From positions 1 to 64,000 of the forward strand of contig NZ_JBNPXF010000005.1 of NCBI RefSeq assembly GCF_050433445.1: a stretch of 64,000 nucleotides of DNA. Direction: 5' to 3'. Position 1 is the stretch's first letter, and each line of letters starts with the position of its first letter. The position numbers and the translations under genes are program-made. This document shows, one piece after another, positions 24,837-34,914 of this stretch. This DNA comes from Kroppenstedtia sanguinis. Its GTDB lineage: Bacteria > Bacillota > Bacilli > Thermoactinomycetales > DSM-45169. The notes below the pieces were generated by a model. It searched no databases. It saw nothing but the letters and a program-made list of their open reading frames with translations, and was not told where the DNA came from.

Positions 24837-26075
24837 ATGAACAATCAGGATGCGATGACGAAAACCGACCCTCTCCTGATGGAGGATTACCAGGAGGGCG
24901 ATCCCTTTTTCTTTTCTTCTCCCCAAGGGACCCTGCTGGCGAAGGGGATCCACGCCGAAACGACGAGTTCGGGAGGGATGGAGGAAGGAAATGGCCTTCT
25001 TCGCCAAGTGGACACGCTGTTGGACGAGGCTCGATCTTCTGGACATGAGGACTCGGTCATCGTAGGGGCGGTGCCTTTCGATCCGCAGATGCCAGCCCGG
25101 CTCGTTGTGCCAAAACAGGTTCGTTGGGCTGAACCGCAGCACTTTTTTGCTTCGGCTTCGGATACACCGCCATTGGCGTCGATCGAGGCGATTCGCGAGG
25201 TTCCGCCGCCATCCTATTATATGCACGCTGTGGAACAAGGATTGAATCTGCTGCAGGCAGGGGAACTGGAAAAAGTGGTGCTGTCCCGGATCATGCAATT
25301 CACCTCAGCAGAACCCGTCAGGATTCTCCCACTGCTTCGTAATCTGGTAAGGCATCCATCGAAGGGTTACGTCTTTGCTGTGGATTTGCCACTATCAGAC
25401 TCCAGAGTGGACGGGAGAGGAGAGGGACGGCGGACGTTGATCGGGGCCAGTCCGGAACTGCTCGTCTCCCGTTCAGGGGGCCATGTGACGGCGAATCCCT
25501 TGGCCGGATCCCGGCCACGTAGCGAAGATCCTATGGAAGATCGGCGGCAGGCGGCGGAACTGCTCGAGTCTACTAAGGATCGCTATGAACATGCCTTCGT
25601 CGTGGAGGCGGTCTCCGATGCCCTCCGCCCCTATTGTAGGAAACTGGAGGTTCCGGCTGCGCCTTCCCTGGCTCAAACCGAAACCATGTGGCATCTTTCG
25701 ACTCGTGTGGTCGGTGAACTGAAGGATTCCTCCACTTCGTCGTTGCAACTGGCGACGGCGTTGCACCCAACACCGGCGATCTGTGGAACGCCGACGGATT
25801 TAGCCAGGGCGTCGATCCGGGCATTGGAACCCTTTGACCGTGAGTTTTATACAGGCATGGTCGGATGGATGGATGCCGCCGGAGACGGAGAGTGGGTGGT
25901 GACGATTCGGTATGCAGAGGTGGAGGGACGTTTGCTCCGGCTCTTTGCAGGTGCAGGAATTGTCCCTGAGTCGATTCCAGATGAGGAGTTGGCGGAAACA
26001 TCGGCTAAGTTTCAGACGATGCTTCGTGCGATGGGGATGGATCGAGAACCCTTTGAAATCGATGGGAGGGAATGA
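24837..26075 (+). CDS. dhbC: Isochorismate synthase
   Basis: A 412-residue chorismate-utilising enzyme that starts the dihydroxybenzoate pathway by isomerising chorismate. The conserved C-terminal block includes 'LEKVVLSR' near residue 145, GASPELLVSRSGGHVTANPLAGSRPR near 205, HLSTRVVGEL near 287, 'LHPTPAICGTPTDLA' near 310 and 'REFYTGMVGW' near 337. Length fits DhbC/EntC. AAAGGAGTCGG precedes ATG 24837. Its stop overlaps the dhbE start (ATGA). Confidence 0.92.
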   Translation: MNNQDAMTKTDPLLMEDYQEGDPFFFSSPQGTLLAKGIHAETTSSGGMEEGNGLLRQVDTLLDEARSSGHEDSVIVGAVPFDPQMPARLVVPKQVRWAEPQHFFASASDTPPLASIEAIREVPPPSYYMHAVEQGLNLLQAGELEKVVLSRIMQFTSAEPVRILPLLRNLVRHPSKGYVFAVDLPLSDSRVDGRGEGRRTLIGASPELLVSRSGGHVTANPLAGSRPRSEDPMEDRRQAAELLESTKDRYEHAFVVEAVSDALRPYCRKLEVPAAPSLAQTETMWHLSTRVVGELKDSSTSSLQLATALHPTPAICGTPTDLARASIRALEPFDREFYTGMVGWMDAAGDGEWVVTIRYAEVEGRLLRLFAGAGIVPESIPDEELAETSAKFQTMLRAMGMDREPFEIDGRE

Positions 26076-27694
26076 ATATGCTGCCTGGGTTTACACCCTT
26101 TCCTGAGGAGTTGGCCGAAGGTTACCGGGCGTTGGGTTGCTGGCGGGGAGAGACTTTCGGTCAGATGTTACGGGAGAGGGCCGAGCGGTACGGTAACCGG
26201 ACTGCGGTGGTCGGCGGTGAGATCCGCTTAAGTTATCAGGAGCTGGATCGGCAGACGGATCGGTTGGCAGCCGGGTTTTCCGAGCTGGGGATTGAGCTAG
26301 GGGATCGCGTGGTGGTTCAGCTCCCCAATATCCCTGAGTTTTTAACAGTATGTTTTGCCTTATTTCGCCTGGGTGCGCTGCCGGTTTTCTCCCTTCCTGC
26401 TCACCGGAGCAATGAGATCACATATTTTTGTGAGCATGCCGAAGCATCGGCTTACATTATTCCCGATGTTTATGGAGGATTTGACTATCGGGAATTGGCT
26501 AAACATGTTCAAGAGCAAGTCACCACCCTGCAACATGTGATCGTCGTGGGGGAACCGGGGGACTTTCTCTCTCTGGAAGAACTGTACCGCCCCCCGATCT
26601 CGTTACCTCCCGTCTCTTCCGAAGAGGTGGCCTTTCTCCAATTATCTGGTGGCAGTACGGGGTTGCCGAAGCTGATTCCTCGGACACATGACGATTATAT
26701 TTACACCTTGCGGTTGAGCGCTGAAATCTGCGAGCTGGATGAAAACAGTGTATATCTTTGCGTTTTGCCCGTGTCACACAATTACCCGCTCAGTTCACCA
26801 GGGCCAGGGGTCCTCGGTACACTGTATGCTGGTGGGCGGGTGGTGCTTTCGCCTACTCCCAGTCCGGACGACGCCTTTCCCCTGATCGAAAAGGAACGGG
26901 TAACGATCACCGGGTTGGTTCCACCGTTAGCCCTGGTGTGGACGGAGGCGGTGTCCACCCGTGACAATGATTTGTCCAGTCTCCAGGTGCTGCAGGTCGG
27001 CGGGTCCAAGTTGGGTCCCGAAGCTGCCCGAAGAGCCAAAGAGGTGTTCCGTTGTACCTTGCAACAGGTTTTCGGCATGGCGGAGGGACTGGTCAATTAC
27101 ACGAGGCTGGATGACCCCGATGAGATTGTGATTCATACCCAGGGAAGGCCGATGTCTCCCTACGATGAGATTCGCGTAGTGGATGAACAGGGCCAGGATG
27201 TGGAACCAGGTGAGGTCGGACAGCTTTTGACCCGAGGTCCCTACACCATTCGCAGGTATTACAAAGCCGATGAACAACATGCAAGTTCCTTTACTCCCGA
27301 TGGCTATTACCGAACCAGTGATTTGGTGAGAATCACTTCCTCCGGTCATCTGATCGTGGAAGGGCGAATCAAAGACCAAATTAACCGTGGGGGAGACAAA
27401 GTGTCGTCGGAAGAGGTGGAAAACCATCTTCTCGCGCATCCAGCCGTCTTCGATGCGGCGGTGGTATCCGTGCCTGACGATTTTTTGGGTGAGCGATCTT
27501 GTGCCTACATCATCCCGCGAAGAAAGTCGCCTACAGCAGGGGAACTGAAGTCCTTCCTCAGGGAACGGGGGCTAGCTGTGTACAAGATTCCGGATCAGGT
27601 GGAGTTTGTAGATTCTTTCCCTCAGACCGGAGTGGGCAAGGTGAGTAAAAAGGATTTGCGTGAAGCCCTTCGGAAAGGGATGGAATCGGTTTGA
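26072..27694 (+). CDS. dhbE: 2,3-dihydroxybenzoate-AMP ligase
   Basis: A 540-residue stand-alone adenylation enzyme that activates 2,3-dihydroxybenzoate and loads it onto the aryl carrier domain of DhbB. The aryl-acid ligase signature is LSGGSTGLPKLIPRTHDDYIY near residue 191, with 'CVLPVSHNYPLSSPG' near 230, VFGMAEGLVNYTRLDD near 332, and the C-terminal GRIKDQINRGGDKVSSEEVE and 'QTGVGKVSKKDLR'. The start overlaps the dhbC stop, so translation is coupled. Length equals that of DhbE/EntE. Confidence 0.94.
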   Translation: MNMLPGFTPFPEELAEGYRALGCWRGETFGQMLRERAERYGNRTAVVGGEIRLSYQELDRQTDRLAAGFSELGIELGDRVVVQLPNIPEFLTVCFALFRLGALPVFSLPAHRSNEITYFCEHAEASAYIIPDVYGGFDYRELAKHVQEQVTTLQHVIVVGEPGDFLSLEELYRPPISLPPVSSEEVAFLQLSGGSTGLPKLIPRTHDDYIYTLRLSAEICELDENSVYLCVLPVSHNYPLSSPGPGVLGTLYAGGRVVLSPTPSPDDAFPLIEKERVTITGLVPPLALVWTEAVSTRDNDLSSLQVLQVGGSKLGPEAARRAKEVFRCTLQQVFGMAEGLVNYTRLDDPDEIVIHTQGRPMSPYDEIRVVDEQGQDVEPGEVGQLLTRGPYTIRRYYKADEQHASSFTPDGYYRTSDLVRITSSGHLIVEGRIKDQINRGGDKVSSEEVENHLLAHPAVFDAAVVSVPDDFLGERSCAYIIPRRKSPTAGELKSFLRERGLAVYKIPDQVEFVDSFPQTGVGKVSKKDLREALRKGMESV

Positions 27695-27737
27695 GGTGAT
27701 TTCTCACCGATGATTAAAAGGATAAGGAAGTGATGTG

Positions 27738-28637
27738 ATGTCGTTACCCACGATTTCCCCCTATCCGATGCCTGAGTGGGCAGATCTGCCGCAGAATCGG
27801 GTTTCGTGGATACCCGATCCCAAACGGGCGGTTCTGCTCATCCATGATATGCAAAAGTATTTTCTTGCGCCTTACGCCGCTGGAACGTCGCCGGTAACAG
27901 AATTAATTCGAAACATTCGATCATTGAAACAACATTGTGACGCCGTTGGCATTCCAGTGATCTACTCGGCGCAGCCTGGAAACCAAAGTACGGAACAGCG
28001 AGGATTGCTCGTGGACTTTTGGGGGCCGGGAATGGAGGCGAATCCGGATCAGGCGGAAATGGTCGCTGAACTGGCGTCAGGTGACAACGATCTCGTTATG
28101 ACGAAATGGCGGTACAGCGCCTTTCAACGGACCGATCTGCTGGAACTCCTGCATCGCCAGCAGCGGGATCAGCTGATCGTCTGCGGTGTTTATGCCCATA
28201 TCGGATGTTTGCTCACCGCCTGTGAAGCCTATATGCAGGATGTGCAACCCTTTTTCGTGGCTGACGCGGTGGCTGATTTCTCAGAGAAATATCATCGAAT
28301 GGCGCTGACCTATGTGGCGGAACGATGCGGGATCACGACGACGACCAACCGGTTGCTGGAAGATTTGAAAAAAACACATTCAAAGGCGGAGGTCTCGGAT
28401 CGTCGCTCTCTGACCCTGGAAGAGGTGCGCGCGCAGGTGGCCCATGTACTCACCTTGGATCCGATGGATTTGGGCAACGAGGAAGACCTCATCAACCGGG
28501 GGCTGGATTCGATCCGGATCATGAAATTGGTGGAGCAGTTTCGCCGATCAGGTGTGGAAGTCACCTTCGTTGAGCTGGCGGAGCGTTCGACGATCGCCGA
28601 TTGGTGGCGACTCCTCGCTTCCCGTTCTCCCCAGTAG
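27738..28637 (+). CDS. dhbB: Isochorismatase with C-terminal aryl carrier domain
   Basis: A 299-residue bifunctional protein. The N-terminal 210 residues are the isochorismatase, with the catalytic Asp in VLLIHDMQKYF near residue 36 and VCGVYAHIGCLLTA near 155. The C-terminal 80 residues are the aryl carrier protein, with the phosphopantetheine serine in NRGLDSIRIMKL near 257. It hydrolyses isochorismate and presents dihydroxybenzoate to the NRPS. AAGGATAAGGAAG precedes ATG 27738. Confidence 0.94.
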   Translation: MSLPTISPYPMPEWADLPQNRVSWIPDPKRAVLLIHDMQKYFLAPYAAGTSPVTELIRNIRSLKQHCDAVGIPVIYSAQPGNQSTEQRGLLVDFWGPGMEANPDQAEMVAELASGDNDLVMTKWRYSAFQRTDLLELLHRQQRDQLIVCGVYAHIGCLLTACEAYMQDVQPFFVADAVADFSEKYHRMALTYVAERCGITTTTNRLLEDLKKTHSKAEVSDRRSLTLEEVRAQVAHVLTLDPMDLGNEEDLINRGLDSIRIMKLVEQFRRSGVEVTFVELAERSTIADWWRLLASRSPQ

Positions 28638-28693
28638 ATGATAGATGATCAGCAAGCTCACGGACACAGATTCTGATAAAGGAGGTTACGGGC

Positions 28694-31600
28694 ATGTCTG
28701 ATCGCTATTCCTTGACAGGAGCCCAATCCGGTATGTGGTTTGCACAGCAGCTGGATCCGGAGAATCCGACATACAATGCAGCAGAATATCTCGAGATCCA
28801 CGGAGAGATCGACCCGGAGTTGTTCGAGAGGGCGTTGCGCCGGACGGTGATGGAAACTGAGGCGTTGCATCTTCGCTTTGGCGAGGAGGATCGAGGACCG
28901 TATCAGGTAATGGAGCCCACAGTCGATTGGTCCCTGCACCGCATCGACTTCCGGGGAGAGACGAATCCCCGGGAGGCGGCTCAGGCATGGATGAATACAG
29001 ATCTCGCTCAACCTGTGGATCCGCGGCAGGGGCCGCTCTTTACTCAAGCGTTGTTCCAGGTGGCGGAGGACCGTTTTTTCTGGTATCAGCGCATCCATCA
29101 TATCGCGATGGACGGCTATGGATTTTCCCTCATCGCCGGGCGGGTCGCCCAAATCTACACGGCCCTGGCCCAAGGCCGGGAGATCAATTCTGCTGCTTGG
29201 GGTTCGATGCGCCTGATTTTGCAGGAAGAAGAGGCTTATCGTCGATCGGAAACATGGGAGCAGGACCGTAAATACTGGTGGGATCGTTTCGCCGATCATC
29301 CCGAAGTGGTCAGTCTCGCCGAACGGAGCCAACGGGCTTTTCGCAGTTTCCATCGCCGCTCAGCCCATCTTTCGGCATCGACGATGGATCGCCTGCAGGA
29401 GGCGGCCGAGGAAGTGGGGGCCAGTGGGTTGGATGTTGTGGTCGCTACGACGGCGGCTTACATCCACCGGCTAACCCATGCCGAGGACGTGATTCTCGGG
29501 TTGCCGATGATGAATCGGTTGGGATCGGCTTCGCTACGAATTCCAGGCATGGTGATGAATGTATTGCCCTTGCGTTTGTCGGTGCAGTCCGAGATGCGTC
29601 TGAGGGAACTGATCGATCAGGTTGCGAGAGAGATCGCCTCGATGCGCCGCCATCAGCGGTACCGGCATGAAGAGTTGCGTCGGGAACTGCATCGGGTGGG
29701 GGAAGGACGGCGTTTGTTCGGTCCACTGATCAACATTCTGCCTTTTGAGCAGCGGTTTGAATTTGCCGGACATCCCGCCTTCAAGCATCATCTTTCAGCG
29801 GGACCGGTGGAGGATCTGTCAATTCATATGTATCCCCGTTCAGATGGCCCAGGGTGGCGACTGGACATGGATGCCAATCCAGCTGTCTACTCCACCGAGG
29901 ATTTGCAGGAACATCAGAACCGTTTTTTGCGCTTTTTAGAACGAACAGCCGATGGGGATCCACAAGAACTCATCGGGTGCCAGGAGATTCTCGATCCAGA
30001 AGAACGGACCCGTCTCCTCGTCGAGTGGAACCGTACGGATCATGGGCAACCGGAAGCGAGCCTGCCGGAACGGTTACGACAACAGGTGGAGCGCAGTCCG
30101 GAAGCGATCGCAGTGGTATGTGAGGGGCAGGAGCTGACCTACTGGGAATTGAATGAACGGGCCAACCAGTTGGCTCGTGAGCTGATCGCCCAGGGGGCGG
30201 GACCCGAAGGGGTGGTTGCTCTGGCTCTGCCTCGATCAGTGGAGATGATCGTCGGATTACTGGCGACCCTCAAAACGGGAGCCGCCTATCTCCCGCTGGA
30301 TCCGGGCTATCCGGCGGAGCGGCTGGCTTACATGCTGGAAGACGCTCGCCCCGTGTGTCTGATCACCCATACGACAGTGTCGCAACTGCTGGAGACCGAG
30401 GAGATTCCACGAATCCTGCTAGATGCACCAGAGGTGGTCCAGAGGTTGAAAGAGTATCCGGCTACGGATCTGGAGGATGCGGATCGGATCGCCCCTCTGT
30501 CGCCCCTTCACCCAGCTTACATCATCTATACCTCGGGTTCCACTGGCAAGCCCAAGGGAGTGGTGGTTCTCCACCGCAGTCTCAATCAATTCCTGGCTGC
30601 GATGCAAGAGCAATTTCCCTTGACGGCACAGGATCGACTGCTGGCTGTCACGACCATCGCCTTCGACATCGCTGCTCTGGAAGTCTTCCTTCCTCTACTG
30701 GAGGGAGCGGGGTTGGTCCTTGCCACGAAGGAGGCCGTTCGGGATCCAGCGGTGTTGATCCAGAAGATCGCCGATACAGGAGCGACTTTGATGCAGGCGA
30801 CGCCTTCTCTGTGGCGCTCCCTTCTGGAACAGGATCCGGAGAGAATCCGCGGCCTTCGGGTGTTAGTAGGGGGAGAGGCGTTGCCTGTCGATTTGCTGAA
30901 GAAGTTGCAACAGGCGGTCTGTCCCGTGGTCAATCTCTATGGCCCCACGGAAACCACCATCTGGTCTACACTTCAATCCCTGGATGAGGGAACCGAGGGT
31001 GCTCCACCGATTGGACGTCCGCTCTGGAATACCCAGGTGTATATCTTGGATCGCCACCTGCAACCGGTGCCGCCTGGGGTGGCCGGGGAGCTGTATATTG
31101 CAGGTGGCGGGCTGGCACGGGGATACCATGGCCGTCCGGGACTGACTGCCGAGCGATTTGTGGCGAATCCCTTCGGTTCCCCTGGCAGCCGCATGTATCG
31201 TAGCGGCGACCTGGCCCGGTGGCGCAAAGATGGGACCCTGGATTATATCGGCCGGGTGGACCATCAGGTGAAGATGCGTGGGTTCCTAGAAATTGAAGTG
31301 GTGATGGCTCAGCACCCTGAAGTCGCTCAGGTGGCGGTACTGGCCCGGGAAGACCGTCCGGGGGATTCGCGGTTGGTGGCCTATGTGGTTCCCACGGCGA
31401 CAAAAACTCCCGAGCCGGCGGAATTGCGCCAGTATGCATCCCGCAGTCTGCCTGATTATATGGTGCCCGGGGCTGTGGTCATCCTTCCAGAGATGCCGCT
31501 GACACCCAATGGCAAGTTGGACCGAAAGGCGTTGCCGGCACCGGTTGTTGAAGGAGAGGGAAAAAGCCGCTCCCCGCGGACAGCCCAGGAAGAGGTATTG

Positions 31601-32628
31601 TGCGGGCTGTTTGCGGAGGTGTTGGGACTTTCCCAGGTGGGGATCGACGACGGCTTTTTCGAGTTAGGAGGCCACTCCCTGTTGGCAGTCCGGTTGGTGA
31701 GCCGAATCCGGGAAGTGCTGGGTGTGGATTTGGGAGTAGGGACCCTGTTTGAAGCCCCCACTGTGGCCGGTCTCTCCAAGCGTCTGGAACGGGGAGACCA
31801 TGGGAATGCGCTGGAGGTGTTGCTCCCACTCCGTTCCCACGGAACGCGTCCTCCTTTGTTTTGTATCCACCCGGCAGGAGGGCTCAGCTGGTGCTATGCC
31901 GGTCTAATGCGACATCTGGGTCCAGAAGATCCGATTTACGGTTTGCAGGCTCGAGGAATCGCCCGCAGGGAGCCTTTGCCGGGGACACGGAGATGGCTGT
32001 AGATTACATGAATCAGATGCGCCGCATTCAACCGACGGGTCCCTACTATCTTTTGGGTTGGTCTCTCGGAGGTAATGTCGCCCATGCGATCGCCTGCGAA
32101 CTACAGAAGCGGGGTGAGGAGGTTGCGATGCTTGCCCTACTCGACGCCTATCCAAGCCATTTCCTTTCCATCGCGGAGATCCCTGGCGAACAAGAGGCGT
32201 TGATTGCTCTGCTGGCATTGGGGGGATATGATCCGGAAAATCTACAGAACCAGCCGCTCACCCTGGACAACGTGATGGATCTGCTCCGTCAGGATGGAAG
32301 TGCGCTGGCCAGCTTCGAGGAATCGGTGATTATGAACCTGAAGCAAGCGTATGTCAATTCCGTCCGCCTACTGGGGGAATCGACTCCCCAACGTTACCGC
32401 GGGGATCTGCTGTTTTTCCGGTCGACGGTAATTCCCGACTGGCTGGATCCCATCTCCCCGGAGATGTGGAATCCCTATATGGAGGGAGAGATGAAGCAGT
32501 ATCACATCGACTGTCGCCACAAGGATATGTGTCAGCCCGGACCGATCGCCGAGATCGGCGGGATTCTGGCGGAGAACCTGAATCGTTTGCACCGTGGGAG
32601 GAGGATGTTGAATGATCAATCCCTTTGA
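28694..32628 (+). pseudogene. dhbF: Single-module siderophore NRPS (C-A-PCP-TE, glycine code), frameshifted
   Basis: Joined across one frameshift this encodes about 1311 residues. Order: condensation domain (HHIAMDG near 135), adenylation domain (YTSGSTGKPKG near 617, NLYGPTETTIW near 746), carrier domain (DDGFFELGGHSLL near 985) and thioesterase (GWSLGGNVAHA). The A-domain pocket reads D-I-L-Q-L-G-L-I-W, the classic glycine code and that of the first DhbF module. The A8 motif is shortened: after KMRGF comes LEIEVV where relatives have RIELGEIEAV, a loss of about four residues at 31285. The frame breaks in the TE at GGGG 31981-31984, where one more G restores it. Bacillus DhbF has two modules (Gly, Thr); this has one. 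Confidence 0.85.
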
Positions 32629-32821
32629 GAATCCGGAGGGGAGGTATGTAGTGCTGATCAATGGAGAGGGAGAGTATTCCCTCTGGCTCGATTCCATCCA
32701 GGTGCCGGAGGGCTGGACAAGGGTGTATGGGCCGGTTCCACGGCAGAACGCGCTGGATTACATTGAAGCCGAATGGACGGATATGCGTCCCGTCAGTATC
32801 CGTTCCAGGAGTCACTCCTAG
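32612..32821 (+). CDS. MbtH-like protein
   Basis: A 69-residue MbtH-family protein, a small chaperone-like partner that adenylation domains need for folding and activity. The family pattern is complete: NPFEN at the start, YVVLINGEGEYSLW near residue 13, 'VPEGW' near 30 and the tail 'ALDYIEAEWTDMRPVSIR'. GGGAGGAGG precedes ATG 32612, inside the last codons of the NRPS frame. It should act on the DhbF-like NRPS. Confidence 0.93.
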   Translation: MINPFENPEGRYVVLINGEGEYSLWLDSIQVPEGWTRVYGPVPRQNALDYIEAEWTDMRPVSIRSRSHS

Positions 32822-32824
32822 GGA

Positions 32825-34249
32825 ATGAACCAGTTATCGCCCGATGGACAGAAGAAGGTCGTCGGTCTGGTCTATGTGCTGGCGATGTTTATGGCTGCAA
32901 TGGACGGCACCATCGTGACCGTGGCTATGGTGACGATCAGTCAGGATCTGCAGGTCCCCCCTTCTGCCATGGGAAGCGTCAATATCACCTATTTGGTCAG
33001 TTTAGCCGCTTGTCTCCCGATCTCCGGGTGGCTCGGAGACCGGTATGGATCTAAACGCATCTTTTTGTTGGCAATCGGCATATTTACAGTCGCTTCCGCC
33101 CTGTGTGGGATGTCCACAAATTTGACGTCCCTCAACCTATTTCGGGCACTTCAGGGGGTCGGAGGTGGCTTGCTGACGCCGCTGGGACTGACGATTTTGC
33201 TCCGAAGGTTTTCTCCAGCGGAACGGATTCGCATTTCTCGTTATCTGATGGTTCCCATTGCACTGGCTCCCGCGATGGGGCCGATTCTAGGCGGATTTTT
33301 GGTGGACTTTACCTCTTGGCATTGGATTTTCTATGTCAACCTTCCTGTTGGTATGTTGTGCTTGCTCCTGGGTTCTCTCTTTCTGCAGGAGTACCGGGAA
33401 GAACATCGCCATTCCTTTGATCTTCCGGGATTTTTACTCTCTGCGCCGGGACTGGCTTTGACGATGTACGCCTTCACCCAGGGGACGGCCCGGGGCTGGA
33501 GTTCCCCGGAGATTGGGGGCACACTTCTGCTGGGATTGCTCCTCAGTTTCCTCTTTGTCCGTCGGGAACTGCGAGGGGATCAACCGATGTTGAATGTGCG
33601 TTTATATTCAGAGCGGCTGTTTCGCCAGATGGGATGGATCTCCCTGCTCATTGCGGCAGGGTTGCAGGGCATGATCTATATTGTTCCGCTCATGTATCAG
33701 GATGCCCTGGGTGCCTCCGCCTTTGAAGCGGGGCTTACCACATTTCCGGAAGCTCTCGGTCTGATGGCGGCGTCCCAGTTGGTTCCCATCTTGTATGAGA
33801 GATGGGGTCCGCGAAGATTGATGGTTACAGCACTGATCTGTGCCATCGGGATGTTCGGGCTACTCTGTATAGTGCAGACAGATACGAACCCCTGGATGGT
33901 TCGCCTCTTGTTGTTTTTCGCTGGCTTCTTTCTGGGGCATGGGGTGGGGGTGGTGCAGGCTTCCGCTTTCAACCGGCTTTCCCCCTCTGCCATGGGGCAT
34001 GCCTCCACCCTGTTCCATGTTCAGAACCGATTGGGAGCCGCGATCGGCATGGTGTCACTGACGGGAATACTGGCTGGAGTGGGCGTAGCTTCCAATCTGA
34101 ACGCTTATAAGATGGCTATTTTGGGAGCGATCCTCTTTTTAATAGCGGCCCTGGGAGTGGCACTTCGCTTTCGCGATGAAGACGCCCTTGTGGAGAAGTC
34201 CCCCAATGTACAGAAAGCCCCGGTTACAGCCTTAAAAAGTGAAAGCTGA
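32825..34249 (+). CDS. MFS transporter, DHA2 drug/siderophore exporter type
   Basis: A 474-residue membrane protein with about 14 spans, typical of the EmrB/QacA (DHA2) group. It begins 'VYVLAMFMAAMDGTIVTVAM' (motif D1), has GWLGDRYGSKRIFL (motif A) near residue 64 and the antiporter motif C region 'LMVPIALAPAMGPILGGFLVD' near 140. It starts three bases after the mbtH stop, so it is almost certainly cotranscribed. Siderophore export is inferred from this position; YmfE plays that role in Bacillus. No strong terminator follows before the repeat at 34379. Confidence 0.86.
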   Translation: MNQLSPDGQKKVVGLVYVLAMFMAAMDGTIVTVAMVTISQDLQVPPSAMGSVNITYLVSLAACLPISGWLGDRYGSKRIFLLAIGIFTVASALCGMSTNLTSLNLFRALQGVGGGLLTPLGLTILLRRFSPAERIRISRYLMVPIALAPAMGPILGGFLVDFTSWHWIFYVNLPVGMLCLLLGSLFLQEYREEHRHSFDLPGFLLSAPGLALTMYAFTQGTARGWSSPEIGGTLLLGLLLSFLFVRRELRGDQPMLNVRLYSERLFRQMGWISLLIAAGLQGMIYIVPLMYQDALGASAFEAGLTTFPEALGLMAASQLVPILYERWGPRRLMVTALICAIGMFGLLCIVQTDTNPWMVRLLLFFAGFFLGHGVGVVQASAFNRLSPSAMGHASTLFHVQNRLGAAIGMVSLTGILAGVGVASNLNAYKMAILGAILFLIAALGVALRFRDEDALVEKSPNVQKAPVTALKSES

Positions 34250-34378
34250 GAGGAACCGGACGGATGTATGGAATATGAGCAGATACAGGCTAGAGATAGA
34301 TAGACTCCGACAGCGTTTTTCCAAGCAAGCCCCCCAATAAGAAAAGCCCCCTATAGGATGGTGAAATAGAGATCGAAG

Positions 34379-34672
34379 CAGGGCTGTTGATTAACCAGAA
34401 AATAGGTGGCGGAAGGGAGTCGTGTGCTGCCAAAGCGACCTTTGCGCCACGGGCACTACAATCTCGATAGCAAGGTAGCCATCCTACCCAGCGGAGAAGT
34501 CTTACGAGAGGGCGTTTAGGGGCAACATTCTTCCTTGTGTTGCTTCCGTAAGGCTTTGCCCCTGCCCGATGGTCAGATTTGGAGCGGCCAGTCATTACTT
34601 CCTTGCTGGATGGCGACGGTCGCGTGGGTGAACACGATCCCCCACCCAAAATATAGATAATCAACACGTCTG
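34379..34672 (+). repeat. MITE-like interspersed repeat, copy B (294 bp, complete)
   Basis: It begins CAGGGCTGTTGATTAACCAG and ends TAATCAACACGTCTG, whose complement is CAGACGTGTTGATTA, so the ends are inverted repeats. The inside matches copy D over its full length, with extra sequence near 34440-34490 shared with copy A. No 9-bp direct repeat is left at this copy (flanks AGATCGAAG and CTTTCTGAT). It cuts into the nuclease-like remnant to its right. Open frames inside it are chance. Confidence 0.85.
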
Positions 34673-34844
34673 CTTTCTGATATATACGGAATACTTCCCT
34701 TCCCCACCTGTTGAAGACCCAAGTGGAGGCAAAGGGAAACTCGTCACATTCACTGTTGTCTGGTTCTTCATGCAACTTCTTACACTCTTCAATGTGTGAG
34801 CTTTGGAGATCGCTGTTAACTGGCGATCTGAGAAGACAATTCAC
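34673..34844 (-). pseudogene. Remnant of a NucA/NucB-type DNase (toxin) domain
   Basis: On the minus strand from GTG 34844 the frame contains E-C-K-K-L-H-E-E-P-D-N-S then E-C-D-E-F-P-F-A-S-T. The block CDE(Y/F)PFAST is the hallmark of the DNase_NucA_NucB family, widely used as a secreted toxin domain. After it the frame slips: the neighbouring frame reads T-G-G-E-G-K-Y-S-V-Y-I, as the family would continue, and then repeat copy B begins. Both ends are missing, so it cannot be active. The SUKH gene next to it is on the other strand. Confidence 0.45.
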
Positions 34845-34914
34845 ACTGGTGGACGAGAAAATCTGGGGTGGTGGACGTGAATTTAGAAATTGAAAATAAG
34901 GGGAGTAGTCGAAA

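Noticed and set aside
34290..34660. Protein-coding frames inside the interspersed repeats (for example the AAHDSLPPPIFWLIN frame)
   Set aside because: The same frame recurs only because the repeat does; it is broken or shifted between copies and has no ribosome site.
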